A stretch of 64,000 bases of DNA. It comes from Varroa destructor. Lineage: Eukaryota; Arthropoda; Arachnida; Mesostigmata; Varroidae. The stretch is taken from the NCBI RefSeq assembly GCF_002443255.2, contig NW_019211455.1, positions 10,510,503-10,574,502 of the forward strand. Reading direction: 5' to 3'. Below, piece by piece: positions 35,789 through 50,209 of this stretch; position 1 is the first letter of the stretch, and the number at the start of each line of letters is the position of its first letter. The notes below the pieces were generated by a model, which was given only the letters and a program-made list of their open reading frames with translations, had not been told where the DNA came from and made no database searches. Position numbers and translations under genes: made by a program.

Positions 35789-38269
35789 ATGAATAAGTTT
35801 ACCCGCATCGCAATCCCTCTGCGGACGGGTTTTGCGCGCCACATGTCGCAGATGCGAACCGTTACTCTCATCCCAGGCGACGGTATCGGCCCAGAGATTT
35901 CGGCATCAGTACAAAAAATCTTTGAAGTGGCCGGTGTTCCTATCCAGTGGGAGATCGAGGACGTAACTCCTGTGAGTGGACAATGCCTCAAAATCGTTTC
36001 TGTTTTGTATTGCTGTATCTTTGCCTTAGGTGTTTTTTTGGTTGTAGTCATGTCCGTTATTTGCCTGGATGAGTTAAAAAAAAAAGCCTGACATCGTTCT
36101 CTGATAGAATAGCGGCATGTTCCATTTAGAACCATCATAGTCAGCGCTAGCAAAACGTGTTTGTAAGGTCGCCTTGAGATGCTCCAGATATCCAGGTAAT
36201 CTTTATCGAACGGAGTGATTCACATGGGAGTTTAGTTGTCTTTAAAAGCTCCGAAAGAAAGCATTATCGTGAGAATGCCATTACTATTACTATGTACGCT
36301 AGGTACAAGTCAACAGCTTGACCGTAATATGCCAACCTAAACGGATGTTTGCCGTGCTATTGATTTTCAGTCATTTCTAGTGATGTTTGTGGGTTATGAC
36401 GATGTAAAATGACTAACGATGTGAGGCCATACAATCGAGGTTATTGAAGTCTAATATAACTTGTAAGATTGATACGACTAATGTCATTGTTACAGCGGCC
36501 TTTGAACCCTCATCTGGCATGAACGCACGCCCTGCCTGCGTAATTGCCCTTTCGAAGGTCTTTACAAAGAGCAGCTAAATGTTTTTGGGATTTTTAGACA
36601 GTACAGCAGGATGGAAACCGCAGTTGTTACCGGAAACATTAGAAAGTGATTTTACATTGAAAGGTGGTCATAAATAACCTTGTTCAGCCAACTTATCTAG
36701 TACAAGCTTCTAAGTAGTGCTACGTTTTTATGCTTCTCATGCGTTATGTTACAGGTTCGGGGTCCTGATGGGCGGTTCGGTATTCCACAGCGAGCAATTG
36801 ACTCTGTGAACAAGAACAAGATTGGCTTAAAAGGTCCCCTGGCCACTCCGATCGGCAAAGGACATCGTTCCCTCAATCTTGCCCTCCGACAAGAGTTCAA
36901 CCTGTACGCCAACGTCCGGCCTTGCCGCTCGATCGAGGGTTACGAGACGCCTTACAAAGATGTCGATGTTGTTACGATTCGTGAGAACACGGAGGGCGAG
37001 TATTCTGGCATCGAACACGAAATTGTACCCGGTGTCGTCCAGTCTATTAAGCTTATAACTGAGCCAGCTTCAAACAATATTGCTCGCTACGCCTTCGAGT
37101 ATGCCAAAGCCAACGGTCGCGGCCAGGTAATTTTTGCCTAATGTAAAATGTTTGATTTTCTTGAACTGTGCGTTAGCAATGCCATCTTTGCATTTGGTTA
37201 AAGCGACAGCGCAAGAACGTGCGAGAGCGATTTAGTAAGCTATTTGGTCAAGCCATCAAAAAATATCGCCGGTTAATAACCTGCCAATTGTCATGTTTAT
37301 TCCATCTTCAAGCTATCATTGAAGCAACACTATCCAAATGCTGTGCTGCAGTAGTTTCATTGCATCGGGATTGTCAGCGAAACATTTGTGCGATCGAGAC
37401 TCAAACGCCCCAGGCAAAACAACACCGTAAAAGTTAAACATTGTTCATGTAGAACACCTTGCAAATGCATTCATGTTCTATACTACGAGATACCATGACC
37501 ATGCCTTAATATATTCAGCTGAGGTTCGTTAGAAACAAAGTGGTACGAAATGATAGGTATCTAATGTTTTTCCAAATTCAAGTTCGTTGAGGCTAGATAA
37601 AAATGGATCTGTTAAGTCAACTTAGTATTATATTTTCCCATTTGTATCGGCAATAATACGCCCACATGAATAAATTGTAAGATAAATGGCATATAACTCG
37701 TTCAAAAAATCCCAATTCAAGATTGAACTAATTTAACAATTATTTCCGGTTACACACAGGTGACAGCCGTGCACAAGGCAAATATCATGCGAATGTCGGA
37801 CGGCCTATTTCTACAGTGTTGCCGCGACGCTGCCGAAGCCAATCCTGACATCAAGTACAACGAAATGTACCTCGACACGTTGTGTCTTAACATGGTTCAG
37901 GACCCATCCAAATTTGATGTGCTAGTAATGCCAAATTTGTACGGAGACATTCTGTCCGACCTTTGCGCTGGTCTCATCGGCGGTCTCGGGGTGACGCCTT
38001 CGGGTAACATCGGCACGGACGGTGCGATTTTCGAGTCAGTGCATGGAACCGCGCCCGACATTGCCGGCCAGAACAAGGCGAACCCCACTGCTCTGCTTCT
38101 GTCGGCAATTATGATGCTCCGTTACATGAATCTGAACGAGTTTGCTGACCGCATTGAGGGAGCCACCTTTAGCACGATCAAGGAAGGCAAACATCTCACT
38201 GCTGACCTTGGTGGCAAGGGGAGCTGCTCCGACTACACAAATGAGATCTGTTCGAAGGTCACGAATTAA
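35789..38269 (+). CDS. IDH3A: Isocitrate dehydrogenase [NAD] catalytic alpha subunit, mitochondrial
   Basis: The enzyme oxidises isocitrate to 2-oxoglutarate with NAD in the mitochondrial TCA cycle; the alpha subunit carries the catalytic site. Exons 35789-35971, 36755-37126 and 37760-38269 join in phase 0 and give 354 residues. A basic leader ([20 protein letters not shown]) precedes [15 protein letters not shown]. Further hallmarks are [32 protein letters not shown] with the substrate-binding Arg, [13 protein letters not shown] with the catalytic Lys, and the metal-binding [30 protein letters not shown] is intact. Relative to human the loop just before IFESVHG is one residue shorter. A poly(A) signal lies at 38761-38766. 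It is convergent with RAE1. Confidence 0.97.
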
Positions 38270-40890
38270 GTCTTTTTTCTATTTTTGGCCGTAGCGCGCA
38301 ACGCAGATTAGTGCTAAGTTTCACACTTTTTAAACGTTAAAACCGCCATCACTCATTTGTAGTAGACTCACGCTGGCTTCTCAATGACCACAAAAGACCT
38401 ATTGAAGCAAAGACAACATATTTTGGTAAGACTGTCGAAGGGGATTAGACGAAAAAAAACAGCGAAGTTTTCAGAATAGTCAATTAATAGTGTGTATGGC
38501 TGTGGTGCATGTGTCTGATATGGTTATGTACCGTTGTATCAGAAGAGTGATTTACTTTGTCTAAGTCAGAACTAACTGTCGAAAAAGCTGAAGTTAGTGG
38601 AGCCAAAAAAGAATGTGGCACCGAGTTGGAACTGCAAAAAAAGAACTAGGTAGTAAATTAACAAACGTTTGTCTCCTTAGGACCGCTTCGGCGCGGTGAC
38701 TGCCATCGTTTTTCAAAGCTAGCTTTTAAGTTATTACGAATTTGAAGATGCAGAATGGATAATAAATGAGAATAGTATATCAATTAACTACTAGTATATA
38801 ATAAAAAATAATAGCAGATGAATAATGGAAACAAGTGACCTAGGATTATAATGTGAGGCAGTTGGAGTGCGTGGGAGCGCGATACTATGTACGAAAGGCG
38901 GGACTCCTGCTGCGCCTCGGTGTAGAGATGTTTTAAGTTATTTGAAAAATACAGGTAAAGAAAGCTTGTCAAGTGAAAGAAGAACTGCCGTCGGTTGGCT
39001 GTAAAATAAAAGTCGGTCCACAAAAAAAACTGGAAGTGTTTTGTATTTATCTTGGATTAGTATGCATGGCTTGTAGTCGAGGTATAACGTTTTTAGTTTA
39101 GATGATGAAAACGTTAATCCATAACTAAGTAGTGTACGGAAATGCTCCGAATTGTTTGAGAACTCAAAGAAGATACTCAATGGAAACGAGTTTTTTTTAG
39201 AAAGATTGGAACCAAAATACTCATTCTAATAGTTTTTCTTGGAATTTACCATATGGTGAAAAGTCAAAGTTTCCCTTTGTTTCATTTTCAATGTGTATCT
39301 TATAACATAACAATTCCCGTACCAACAACAATTCAGTACCCCGCTTACTTAGGATGTTTTAACCCAATGATTTCTTTACACATGAATGCTAACGACAGTT
39401 TTCACTTATTGGACTTGGCCAAACTAACACTGAAGCTTCGATAAGGTCCTCTGAGAGACATAAAATATGTAAAATATGTTTCTCCTTGTAATGCTTACAT
39501 TAATTTTTTATGGTGTACGATGTTCCGCACATACAAAAAGAGCCCTCTTAACGTTAATGAACAAGTTCACAAACGAGACATCCCTGAGCCGATCCCCATG
39601 GTTACCCGTGTTCTCATAGGAAGGACCTATCTATACATATATTCAAACATATGGAGACATTTGTGCTTCAAGAAATAACACAATATTTCTTTTCTGCCGA
39701 TATGCGAATATACATATCCTCACCACTGCTTTGGACTACTTAGTTTCAATTCTGGTAATGCGTCAGTTAAGCATTGGTTCAGACGACTGATTCTTTCTAG
39801 AACGAAACAAGCCGTGTGTATGTTTACGTTTCATTTCGAATTTTTAGTAGGTATACATTTTACCTATACACCGTCTCACGGAAATAATACTGCTCGTCTT
39901 TGAACAAAAAAAGCTTTATTTACGTGCAAACCCTGATTTGAAGAGTAATAATAACCATTTATATACTAGAATTAATTAGTAATTATTATGTTACTATACT
40001 ATTGAATGATAAAAACGAAAATAACGAAAAAAACGTTTGAAATATTTCTCAATTTTTTCCATATGTTTGTTTTTTGTGTTAATATTAACATGATTATTTT
40101 ACATTATGTTTTATTAGATGACCTTGTATTGTACAGCCAGTTAGATTGACATGTTACTTAAAAATGCATTTCTCTAGGATGTATAATTCAAGACGTGATT
40201 ATTGAAGGGATTCTATTTCTCTAAATCTTCCATTTTAATGAAGAATATTAGACATAAGAACATGCTCATGTAAATTCAGTCAGTAGCTATCGGCCATAGG
40301 TAGAAACTATCAAACACAATCCAAGAACCCGTCCGAGCGGCCGCATACATTCGTTGCTTACGATGCGGTCTCAGACACCTTTGTTAATAATTGAGATATC
40401 TTTGCTTGACTACATTGTTCACGCTACCGAATTTCCCCAGTTAGTAGCTTCATCTTGGTTTATTACTGTTGTACTTATAACTGAACACTCCTGCAAAGTT
40501 TTGTTTGCGCATTGATAGTACAGTTTATTCCTTACGTTTATAAGCGCATATTTATCAATCAGTCTATTTAGTTTACATAGGTAAAACGCAAGCACCTGCG
40601 TTTAATCGAACAAAGTTATTCTAGCTGTACATTAGTAACACCATAAATGTGTCAAGCTGACCTGCGTCCCCATTTTAGCTTTCTTCTTCGGCCTAATATA
40701 ATATTCATATATGTCTCTATCCTGTCCCGTTAAAATGATTTGTTATTTTTTGGTATATTTTACCACCGATATCTTTGTTGAGTCTGACGTGGGAGCACAT
40801 GTACGCCGTACGCTACTTTTTCAACAGAAACGCAGCTATTGAAGGATTCCGATTTATCCAGAACCGCATAGGGTAGTCTAGTTTTATTTT
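38270..40890. other. 3' UTR and intergenic DNA between IDH3A and RAE1
   Basis: The first 500 bases are probably IDH3A 3' UTR, ending near AATAAA at 38761. The rest is AT-rich and no coding segment or RNA gene was recognised. Confidence 0.5.
40883..40888 (-). terminator. poly(A) signal of RAE1
   Basis: Minus-strand AATAAA two bases past the RAE1 stop codon. If it is used, the 3' UTR is extremely short. Confidence 0.4.
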
Positions 40891-43584
40891 CTATTTCTTG
40901 TTAGCTGAACGTGGTTTTAGCTCTTCGAAACAGGGATGCAGGAAAATGTAATTTTTCTTTTGCGGATTAGCAGCCTCGTGTCCTTTAGACCAATCGTAGC
41001 CAACGGCATATGCGAAAATCTCGCCGCGGGCGTTAAAACAACACCGCGTAATAGAATTGTCCATTTGTTCCGATGTTTTCAACTTGGTTCGAGCGTCCTT
41101 GTCCCAGTACGAAAACTTGCCTATGCGAAGAAAATGGCGAAGTGAGTTATTGTTGATGAACAATGGAAAGAAAGGCGTATAACTCGGAAAGATGCTAGGT
41201 ACAGTTGATAGTTCGTATTGAGTTAGCAGACTTGATAGGTACTCTGATAGTCCAAAATAAATGAAAAAGGAAGAAAAAGATGGTCTGATAGTCCAGAATA
41301 AATGAAAAAGGAAGAAAAAGATGGTCTGATAGTCCCGAATAAATGAAAAAGAAAGAAAAGAATGGTCATATTACTATGGCTGTAGCATTAGCTTTTGTGC
41401 CCGACAAAAAGAAAAACGTAATTCCTCAACTTATGCATAGAGCCCTCTCTGCTTAAGAAAAGCCGCTCGAGGTGAACTGACTCACCGTCACTGCCGACCG
41501 TAGCCAATGTGCCGTGCTGTGGATGGAATGCAATATCATTTACGGGATATATATCTTGATAGCCGCTGGCATTTGTCGAATTGCTTCGATGACATTTAAA
41601 CGTAAAATTATCTTTCGGGTTCACCGGCTGTACGTACTGAATCGCAACCCGTCCTTCGACAGAGCCGAGACCGAATCCTGTAGGCTGGTTCTTCTGCTTG
41701 TCAACAAAGACCGATACGCATCGATGTTGATATTTGAGGGGGGACTCGATTGATTTCAATTCGCGCGGCGTATTCTCTAATGAGTACATGAAGATACCTC
41801 TACCGGCCGTACTCACAACGGCCATTGGGTAAAGGACATCAGCGCAATAGACACGTTCTTGCATTTGAATGGACATAATGGGACTTGATGAACGGGTGTC
41901 CCAGAACTTTACTGTTTTATCCCAACTTCCAGTCATGATGCACTGATAGTTGCCAGCATTGATCCAGTGAACCGTCTTGACGGCATTATCATGTGCCGCT
42001 ACTTGCACAAGTTGGTTAGCGTTAAGATCCCACATTTTCACTGTTTTATCAGCCGATGCCGAGAATACCTGCCAGTAAATAGGTTAAAAGATAACTACAG
42101 ATAACATAAAGCAACCAAGAGCGACACTACACGTTATGCCCATAGCTATTTACGCTTTTTTTCCCTTCAACGGGGCTGCAACAATTATGTAGGTACTGTG
42201 CAATCAAAATCCTAAAGAAGTATCCGCGGATTTCTTTAGTCCCCGCTTCATAACCTTCGACAGAGTATTGATTAGTAACGGATTTCTACTGGCTGAAATT
42301 TGAAAATTACTTTCCCTTCTCTCCTTTTTTTTCAGTACAATTCGATGAATTTTTATTTATCTAATTAGCCATTAGCTGGCTAGCTAATTTGATAGAAGAT
42401 CTATTGTTGTATATTAACTAATATTTTTATGATACTCTTTTGAGTATTAGTTGCTTTCTTCCGTTTATGTGCAATATAGATGATGAAAAGGAACCAAATA
42501 TACATCAAGGTAGAGAAGGTATTTAATGAAATCTTGGATAAGGCTAGATGCGATGAAGCTCACATATTATAAACAGCTGTGAGCACTATATTTGAGTAAA
42601 CATTATCTCATTAAAAGAATACCCATTTTAATCATTGGGGTGACTACAAAGCTCGGTAAATCGAAATGACTGATTTTCTTTTTAAAATATTATTTAACAT
42701 TGACAGCTGTAAGCTTGTATGCATTGTTATTAAGGGCTGTTGACTGTCTCTAGGTGAAGTAGATTTTTCAAATCAAATTTTGAACAAGCAAGGAGTATCA
42801 CGTATCAGTAATATGAGAAGTCTTGAAGTGACAGTTGTGCCGGTTCGGGGGACCGTGCCTAGATGAAAAGAGATCAATAAATCTCAAAGTATCGGATGTT
42901 TAGGTCTGCAGCAGTTATTGCTATTTCCTAGTGGCCCTAATTTGAACAATCTTTTCAGAAGGTAACATGGAATGCAACAGTCAACTACCACTTGATGAAA
43001 ATTATGTTCACCCCCTGAAATATGCAGTTTATGACTTGTCTATTTTAGAGTCGGGGCTGCCGGAATAGCTTATGTTTTTTGCCTAGTTCTATGTTCTGTA
43101 TTTATGTATGATTTGATATAGAATTGCACTTGCCCGTGCAATTTTCTCTCTTAGTGCACGTTATACTATAACTACCGAAACGTATTGACAAGAAATGATC
43201 AAACTACTTACTGATATAGTATTCCAATAAATATATAAACAACAAAGTTCTTAACCCCCACTATAAATTCTAATACATAAAACTGAATTCACATGCTACC
43301 TTGGAGCCGTCGTCGGACCAAGCGATATCAAGGACCGGACCTTGATGGCTTTGTTGTGCTTTGGGGACACTCTGCCCATTCTGATGCACCTCCCAACATC
43401 GAAGTTGGTTGTCCCAACTTCCGGAGACAAGGAAGTTCTGTGTCAGGGAGGCTGGGCTAAATGCCAAACCTGCAATCGTGTCATCCGGCGGTGAAACGAC
43501 TTCGAAGTCTTTCATAGGATTATGATTTGCCGGCGCTCCACCGAACCCGAACGAGGCGTTCTGCGCATTATTTGCAGTGAACAT
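40891..43584 (-). CDS. RAE1: mRNA export factor RAE1 (Gle2), WD40 protein
   Basis: RAE1 is a seven-bladed propeller that binds the GLEBS motif of NUP98 at nuclear pores and also works in the spindle checkpoint. Exons 43584-43300, 42068-41486 and 41120-40891 join in phase into 365 residues. Diagnostic pieces include [18 protein letters not shown] near the N-terminus, [33 protein letters not shown] across the first junction, [32 protein letters not shown] and, near the end, [20 protein letters not shown]. Length and all blades agree with the human protein. The ATG at 43584 is preceded in frame by a non-AUG run only. The second intron (41121-41485) holds a 41-bp tandem repeat. It is divergent from RpL23. 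Confidence 0.97.
41243..41365. repeat. Three-copy 41-bp tandem repeat in a RAE1 intron
   Basis: The unit begins TCTGATAGTCC and continues with an A-rich part. Copies start at 41243, 41284 and 41325; the first two differ at very few bases and the third is more diverged. Confidence 0.85.
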
Positions 43585-44389
43585 AATGATTTTCTCGGCA
43601 ATCAAACGTGCCGAGAAGATCACAGGATCTTTCCTTAATCAAATATTACCTCAAACTTTTGATTCCGAACCTTGGTTGTGAATCACTAAAAGACGCTGTC
43701 CCCACAACTATCGCTGAAACGGTAAACAAACAAGAGAACCGTTGCAATTGGAACGTTCAATTAAATTACTGTTTCACGCCCGATATATTCATATACTTCC
43801 ATACTGATCATAAACAAACAGTACGCTCTGGTTAGCAATCACGGTTCATGCTCGTCCAACGCACATCAACACTGTACTCGGTATGTGCAAAATAAATTTC
43901 AATACGAAACACAGCCGCCTCTACCACAGATTTGCATGCCGTAGATATATAGGTTGTTACAGCAAGAGAGAATGATCGTTCCTGCTAGTTCCTGCTCGGG
44001 AGCCACCGAAATCGTGAAATTGCAGTGAGTCATGAAAATCACCGTTGATCCCGACATATACACTTACTGTCTAACGTGTTAGACCTAATCGCCTGTCTCA
44101 GCACCTGTTCGCCGTGTCAAAATCTCGTAGAATGAGGTATATCGCATTGGTCCAGGCCCATAAGCCCCATAAGCTACTTCAACTTTCGCGCCCCCTATCG
44201 TATGTGTCGATATTGATGGTGGTTTGCTGTTGGTAAACAAAACTGATTGGCGACTGAAGCGCCGCAAGTGGTTTCGTTTTGCTACCGCCACGGAAAAGTC
44301 TTTTCCACTGGCGTGCAGTGTGCGAGCAACATCGGGTCGCACGTTTTGTGCAAGTTTGTATAGTTTTCGGGCCGTACAAGGTTCTAACA
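43585..44389. promoter_or_regulatory. Shared promoter region of RAE1 (-) and RpL23 (+)
   Basis: About 800 bases between divergent starts. TCTTTTCC at 44299-44306 is a candidate 5' TOP start, typical of ribosomal protein mRNAs, which would give RpL23 a 5' UTR of about 90 bases. A minus-strand ORF (44085-44396) overlaps this region and is treated as chance. Confidence 0.45.
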
Positions 44390-45693
<1,304 letters not shown>

Positions 45694-45694
<1 letters not shown>

Positions 45695-45699
45695 ATAAA
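45694..45699 (+). terminator. poly(A) signal overlapping the RpL23 stop codon
   Basis: AATAAA shares its first A with TAA, giving a minimal 3' UTR as expected for a highly expressed ribosomal protein gene. Confidence 0.55.
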
Positions 45700-47523
45700 T
45701 GCCCGACGTCGATGATTCGATGGAGTATACTGTGTGCTTATTTGAAATCATAGGAAAGTTTTAGCAGCATAGACAAACAACGAGAACGAACTTAACGTTA
45801 ATCAGTGTAATGTCTGCTTTTTAATTACATAACCCCAAGAAGAAATTCGTTTACAACCATTCATCATGCCTAGCCGATAGTCTGCGTGCCATAAAAGTTT
45901 TGCATGGCCAGCACCTTAATTTATGACTTTTGTTTGTATCTACTATGTCGAGTTATCTTGTCTTAATGGCTTATTTTGAAATATCTTCTGAGAAATATGT
46001 TTTCATTGAAAGCTATTCCTAGATACTGATTTCGGGCTGACCATTATTTAATGTTCTTCACTTCGGCTCGGGAAGAGAATATTCTTCTCTGGAGCCCGGC
46101 GAAACTAGCTACGAAAGAGGTATTTCGTCTCAGAGATTAAACGGTTTTATGAATGTTATGCGGTTTTGCTTCAACTGTGCCTGAAGAGGAAACGCGACTA
46201 TCAATGTTGAGACAAAATTATATTTGGTACCCATATTAAGCCACAGTTATGAGTTTGTTACTTCTTAAAATTGTACTGTACTCGTTCTGGCGTTCTCGAA
46301 CAGAGCTCCAGCTACGACGTCGAAGACTCACGTGATTTTCAACTTTGTTCGTTATACCTAAGGCAAAGAAGGTAACTACTGGGCAACTGCAGGAATTTTT
46401 TCCATTGACATATTTGGCTCTATTCGGAACAATTTTACGGAATAATTTTAAGCGTACGTCAAGGAAGTATATAATTTGAACTTGAACATAACGGAAGGTA
46501 CAGTTGGAGGTCACTGATTGATTTCAAAGTGCTAGCATTAATCCGTCAACACAACAATGCGAGCGTTCAACTATAAATTGGTCTCCTCTACTTATAAAGC
46601 TAGCTCCTGTGATTGCGGTGTGGACATGTATTTTATTTTTAAAACAAATGGTTAAAGAAGTTAAAACAATGATGAAAACAAATTCAGTTACCAAATAATT
46701 TGTCATGAACCTTGAAAATATGCAAGCCTTCGGCTTTCAGTGTAAGACTTTTGTAATTAGTATTTCTATCGTCAGCGGTGGTGGTCATTGTCTAATGATG
46801 CGGAAGTGCTTCTGAATGCACTATAAAAGAAAAAAAACTCGATCGTATGTATGCGTCTTTCTGTATCATTGGCAAGGTTTAGGTGGCATCTTTATTTACA
46901 AAGTGTCATGTACAGGATTCCTCTTCAATTATATACTAAATCAGCGCATGGCACGCCTTTATTCATTATTATGTAGTTAATGTTATTCAGTAGTCAATTC
47001 AAATAGCCTTTTCTTTTTTCACCGTCGGTACTAACCAACTGCGTTGACTAACAACACAGCCTCCTTCGCACAGAACATTAATTTTTTATATAACGAAATT
47101 CGTGGTTTTGAAAGGGTTATTGCTTAACTTATTAAACAAGACACAAGATTAACTGTTCTTCCCAGTTTTTCGTACAGGAAAAGTCAAGACCTCCGTTGCA
47201 CCAAGCCATTTCAATTCACAAAGTCGTCGTCCTGTCATATTATCATAGAATATCTGTTGGTAACATATTAAAATCACAATTGCGTTTTTTTTTTATATAG
47301 CTTGACACCGTGCTTCTCTCTGAGTTATATTAAAAATAGAAAAATACACCGATTTATCGGATGGCGAGCCAACCCAATAGAAATCTTGAGGATGAAAACT
47401 AGCTTGCTATTTTTTAAAATAAAGTTGATTTCGAACTCGTTGTGACTTTTTTCGCTCTCTAAGGGTCTTTAAAAACGTAATATCTAAATTGAGTATCAGC
47501 AATTTCAATATCTTCTATATTCT
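45700..47523. other. Convergent intergenic region, RpL23 to P4HA
   Basis: AT-rich, with several short ORFs but no recognisable coding segment or RNA gene. The right end should include the P4HA 3' UTR. Confidence 0.5.
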
Positions 47524-50209
47524 TCAATAATCTGTAGGTTTAAGTCCACAGGGTCGCCGGAACTCTTGGCCCCTTTCGTGGAACCATTTGTTCGACACCC
47601 ATTTGGAGCCAGCCAGCACTGGGCAACCGGCATGTCTGGTTAGCACGTCTCCTTCGCCGCTACGGTGCAGATTCCACCAAAATGCAGCGCTACCCTTTTT
47701 AGGCCAGAGCGTGAGACCCAAATTAGGGAAGACAGTAGCCCCTCCTGCTTTCACCTCAGACATGTAGTTGATCCAGGTTGCTATACGATTGCCCGTACCA
47801 AGGCTTTTAAACGCATCGGTTTCTTCTCGTCGAGCAAAATCGAAGTGAGGCTCATAATGTCCACCAATACCGTAGTTGACAACCTGCAGTTCTTCCGCAG
47901 TTTCATGCGTGAGGCCGGTGAGGTACTCGAAGCGTAACGAAAGCCTATTCACTACGTCATGATCAGTATTTTTCAGCCATGCACTCTTGCTTATGCGATA
48001 GTTTGCAAACTCGAGCTCGCCTGTGAAGAAAACGAATATAATCTATTTGATTCTTTTATAAGCTTCTATTAGAAATGATTACATAGATCATAACGTCATC
48101 ACATAGGAAATTTGTAAGACTTTAAAAAGTACTTACTACATCTCAGTATATCTGTGTGCTGTCTGTATTTTGTGAGAATTACGACTCAACAACCGGTTAC
48201 GTTTTTTTCATATGCCTTTCTACAGAATTTGCTAAGACACGTTAGTTATAGAGTAACGTATTTTTTTTTATATTTCGAATGCTAGTTTCTCTTTGTTACA
48301 CATGCTTGTTAGTAATAACAGTTCGAAGAAAGAAAATGAAACCGAGATTTGCTTTCAAGCAAATCACAATTTGATTTTTTATCTTTGTTCCAACCTCTGT
48401 AATATGTGCAGAAACCACGCATATGATGCCAAATGCGTGAGCGGTACGTTAAGAGTATATAAAAAAATATCACACACAAATCATTGCTAATCAGATCTAA
48501 TTAATACACCTATAATACATTTTAATAAAAGAAAAATAAAGATAGACGAAGTATTATATTAAAAAAGTATTTGACGTTATTCTCATTATTGGTGTACTGC
48601 CAAGCCATTATAATACATTAGGATCAGATGACAACTCACATCAAAAGTTAAATACACATACGTTGTATCTCAATAGCTCCCTTGGATAGAGTAAGTTTCT
48701 CTAAATACATAAATAACTCAATGGAGTCCCCAAAATAGTTATGACAAACGTGACATCCAGGAATCGTTATTTTTAACAAGCAACTCACCGGATAGAGCAT
48801 TTTGCACAGTGGCCCTTCGTAGCTTTGGATCGCTTAATTCGGTTACGATACGTATTTCGTCCTCACTCATTACATCATGAAAAATGGCGATATATGGTCG
48901 CTCATGAACGACTTCAAGTTTAGCCGGCTGTAGCCTCATATAGGGGTGGCCGTTATCAAAATACCGACAGCGCAACCGGTTCCGCCGATGTCGTGGCTGA
49001 AACAACTGTGGCATGGGCTCACCTCTGCAGAGTTGCTCGTACGTTCGACGCTCCTCATTGAGGCCCCCTTGTCTTTTGATGTGAGAATCGACCGGCGATT
49101 TTCTTGTGTCGCCTCGACCTAAACCTTCATCTTCCTTCAGCTGGTTCAGATAATAACTGCCGATTGTGTTACATGCCATAGTATATTTAATATTAAAATA
49201 GTATTTTTATTATTGAAATACCCTTGCCTTATCAAACTATAGGAAATCCAAAAGGATAATTACCAGTGTCTAAATCATGATAGAATGAAGCTATAGTTGG
49301 GGGCGTAGAATTATCAAATTCGAAATAGTGAAATATGTTACAGAGTCGATAAATAAAATCAGTTAATTTACAAGTCACATGAATCACACATTAAAAACAT
49401 ACATTATCATAAGCATTAGTTATGATAGCATAATTTGTAAATTAAGAATATAAATTAAATTACGCTACAAACTTTTTGTTTCTGTTGGCTCGAGAGTGAT
49501 TCGGCTGCAACCTCAGCAACTCATCGGTGAGTGCAATCGCATGGCGAACATTGCCAAGACGGTACGTGGCGTATGCCAAATAGTCGAGAATGTCCGCTTT
49601 CACTGCGTCTTCACTTTCCTGTGATGTAGTATTAAGCCTTTCGAGCGCCTCCTGCATCCACAGCACAGTATGGTAGAAGTCCTCCTTGACGTACGATTGT
49701 CTACCGAGCTCAAAGCAGTCATCAGCGCTAAGACGAGGCGATTCGTTCGCGCCAGGTGCAATTAGGCCATTAGCCATTCGACTTGTGTCTAAGGCGTACG
49801 TATCCTGCAATCGCAGCAATGCGGCAGCCGCCCCGTCCAGATCCTCGGTGTCAGGAAAGATCAGTTCCGCTGTGAGATTCGTGATCACCTCATTGCTTCT
49901 GGGATTGAAAATTAAACTCTTTGCCTCACCAAAATCAGCCGTAAGTTTTTTTACCAGAAGAAATGCATTAACCGGGTTGTACACGAAACTCGCGTCTTTT
50001 TCGGCCAGCTTCCACAAGCGCTCGAGATCCGCCTTGAGCCTCTGAACTTTCTCCAGTCGAAGGTGCTCAGCTTTGATGTACTTTTGCAAAGCTAAAATTG
50101 TCTCACGTTCAGTAACCAGCAGCTTCTCGAGGTCAGTCGTAGCTGTAAATAGTTCGGCTCGATTAGCCGTTGCCCATAGAGCTAAGCAGACTATCACCGT
50201 GAACTGCAT
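47524..50209 (-). CDS. P4HA: Collagen prolyl 4-hydroxylase alpha subunit
   Basis: The enzyme hydroxylates proline in X-Pro-Gly repeats of collagen inside the ER, using Fe(II), 2-oxoglutarate, O2 and ascorbate, as a tetramer with PDI. Exons 50209-49473, 49156-48789 and 48020-47524 join in phase into 533 residues, matching human P4HA1 (534). A signal peptide (MQFTVIVCLALWATANRA) is followed by the N-terminal coiled-coil/dimerisation part, the TPR-like peptide-binding domain (about 160-240) and the catalytic double-stranded beta helix. Iron ligands are His427 and Asp429 in HYEPHFD and His498 in TRHAGCPVL; Lys508 in GSKWVSNKW binds 2-oxoglutarate. The C-terminal HERGQEFRRPCGL is typical. The second acceptor (ATCGGCAG) has a weak pyrimidine tract. 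A TTGCAG acceptor just before the ATG suggests a 5' UTR intron. Confidence 0.97.

Noticed and set aside
35653..36153. 166-codon minus-strand ORF over IDH3A exon 1
   Set aside because: It covers the coding exon and the start of the intron in antisense and has no recognisable domain.
37219..37437. 72-codon ORF in IDH3A intron 2
   Set aside because: It lies between well-placed exons, has no splice sites of its own and no recognisable domain.
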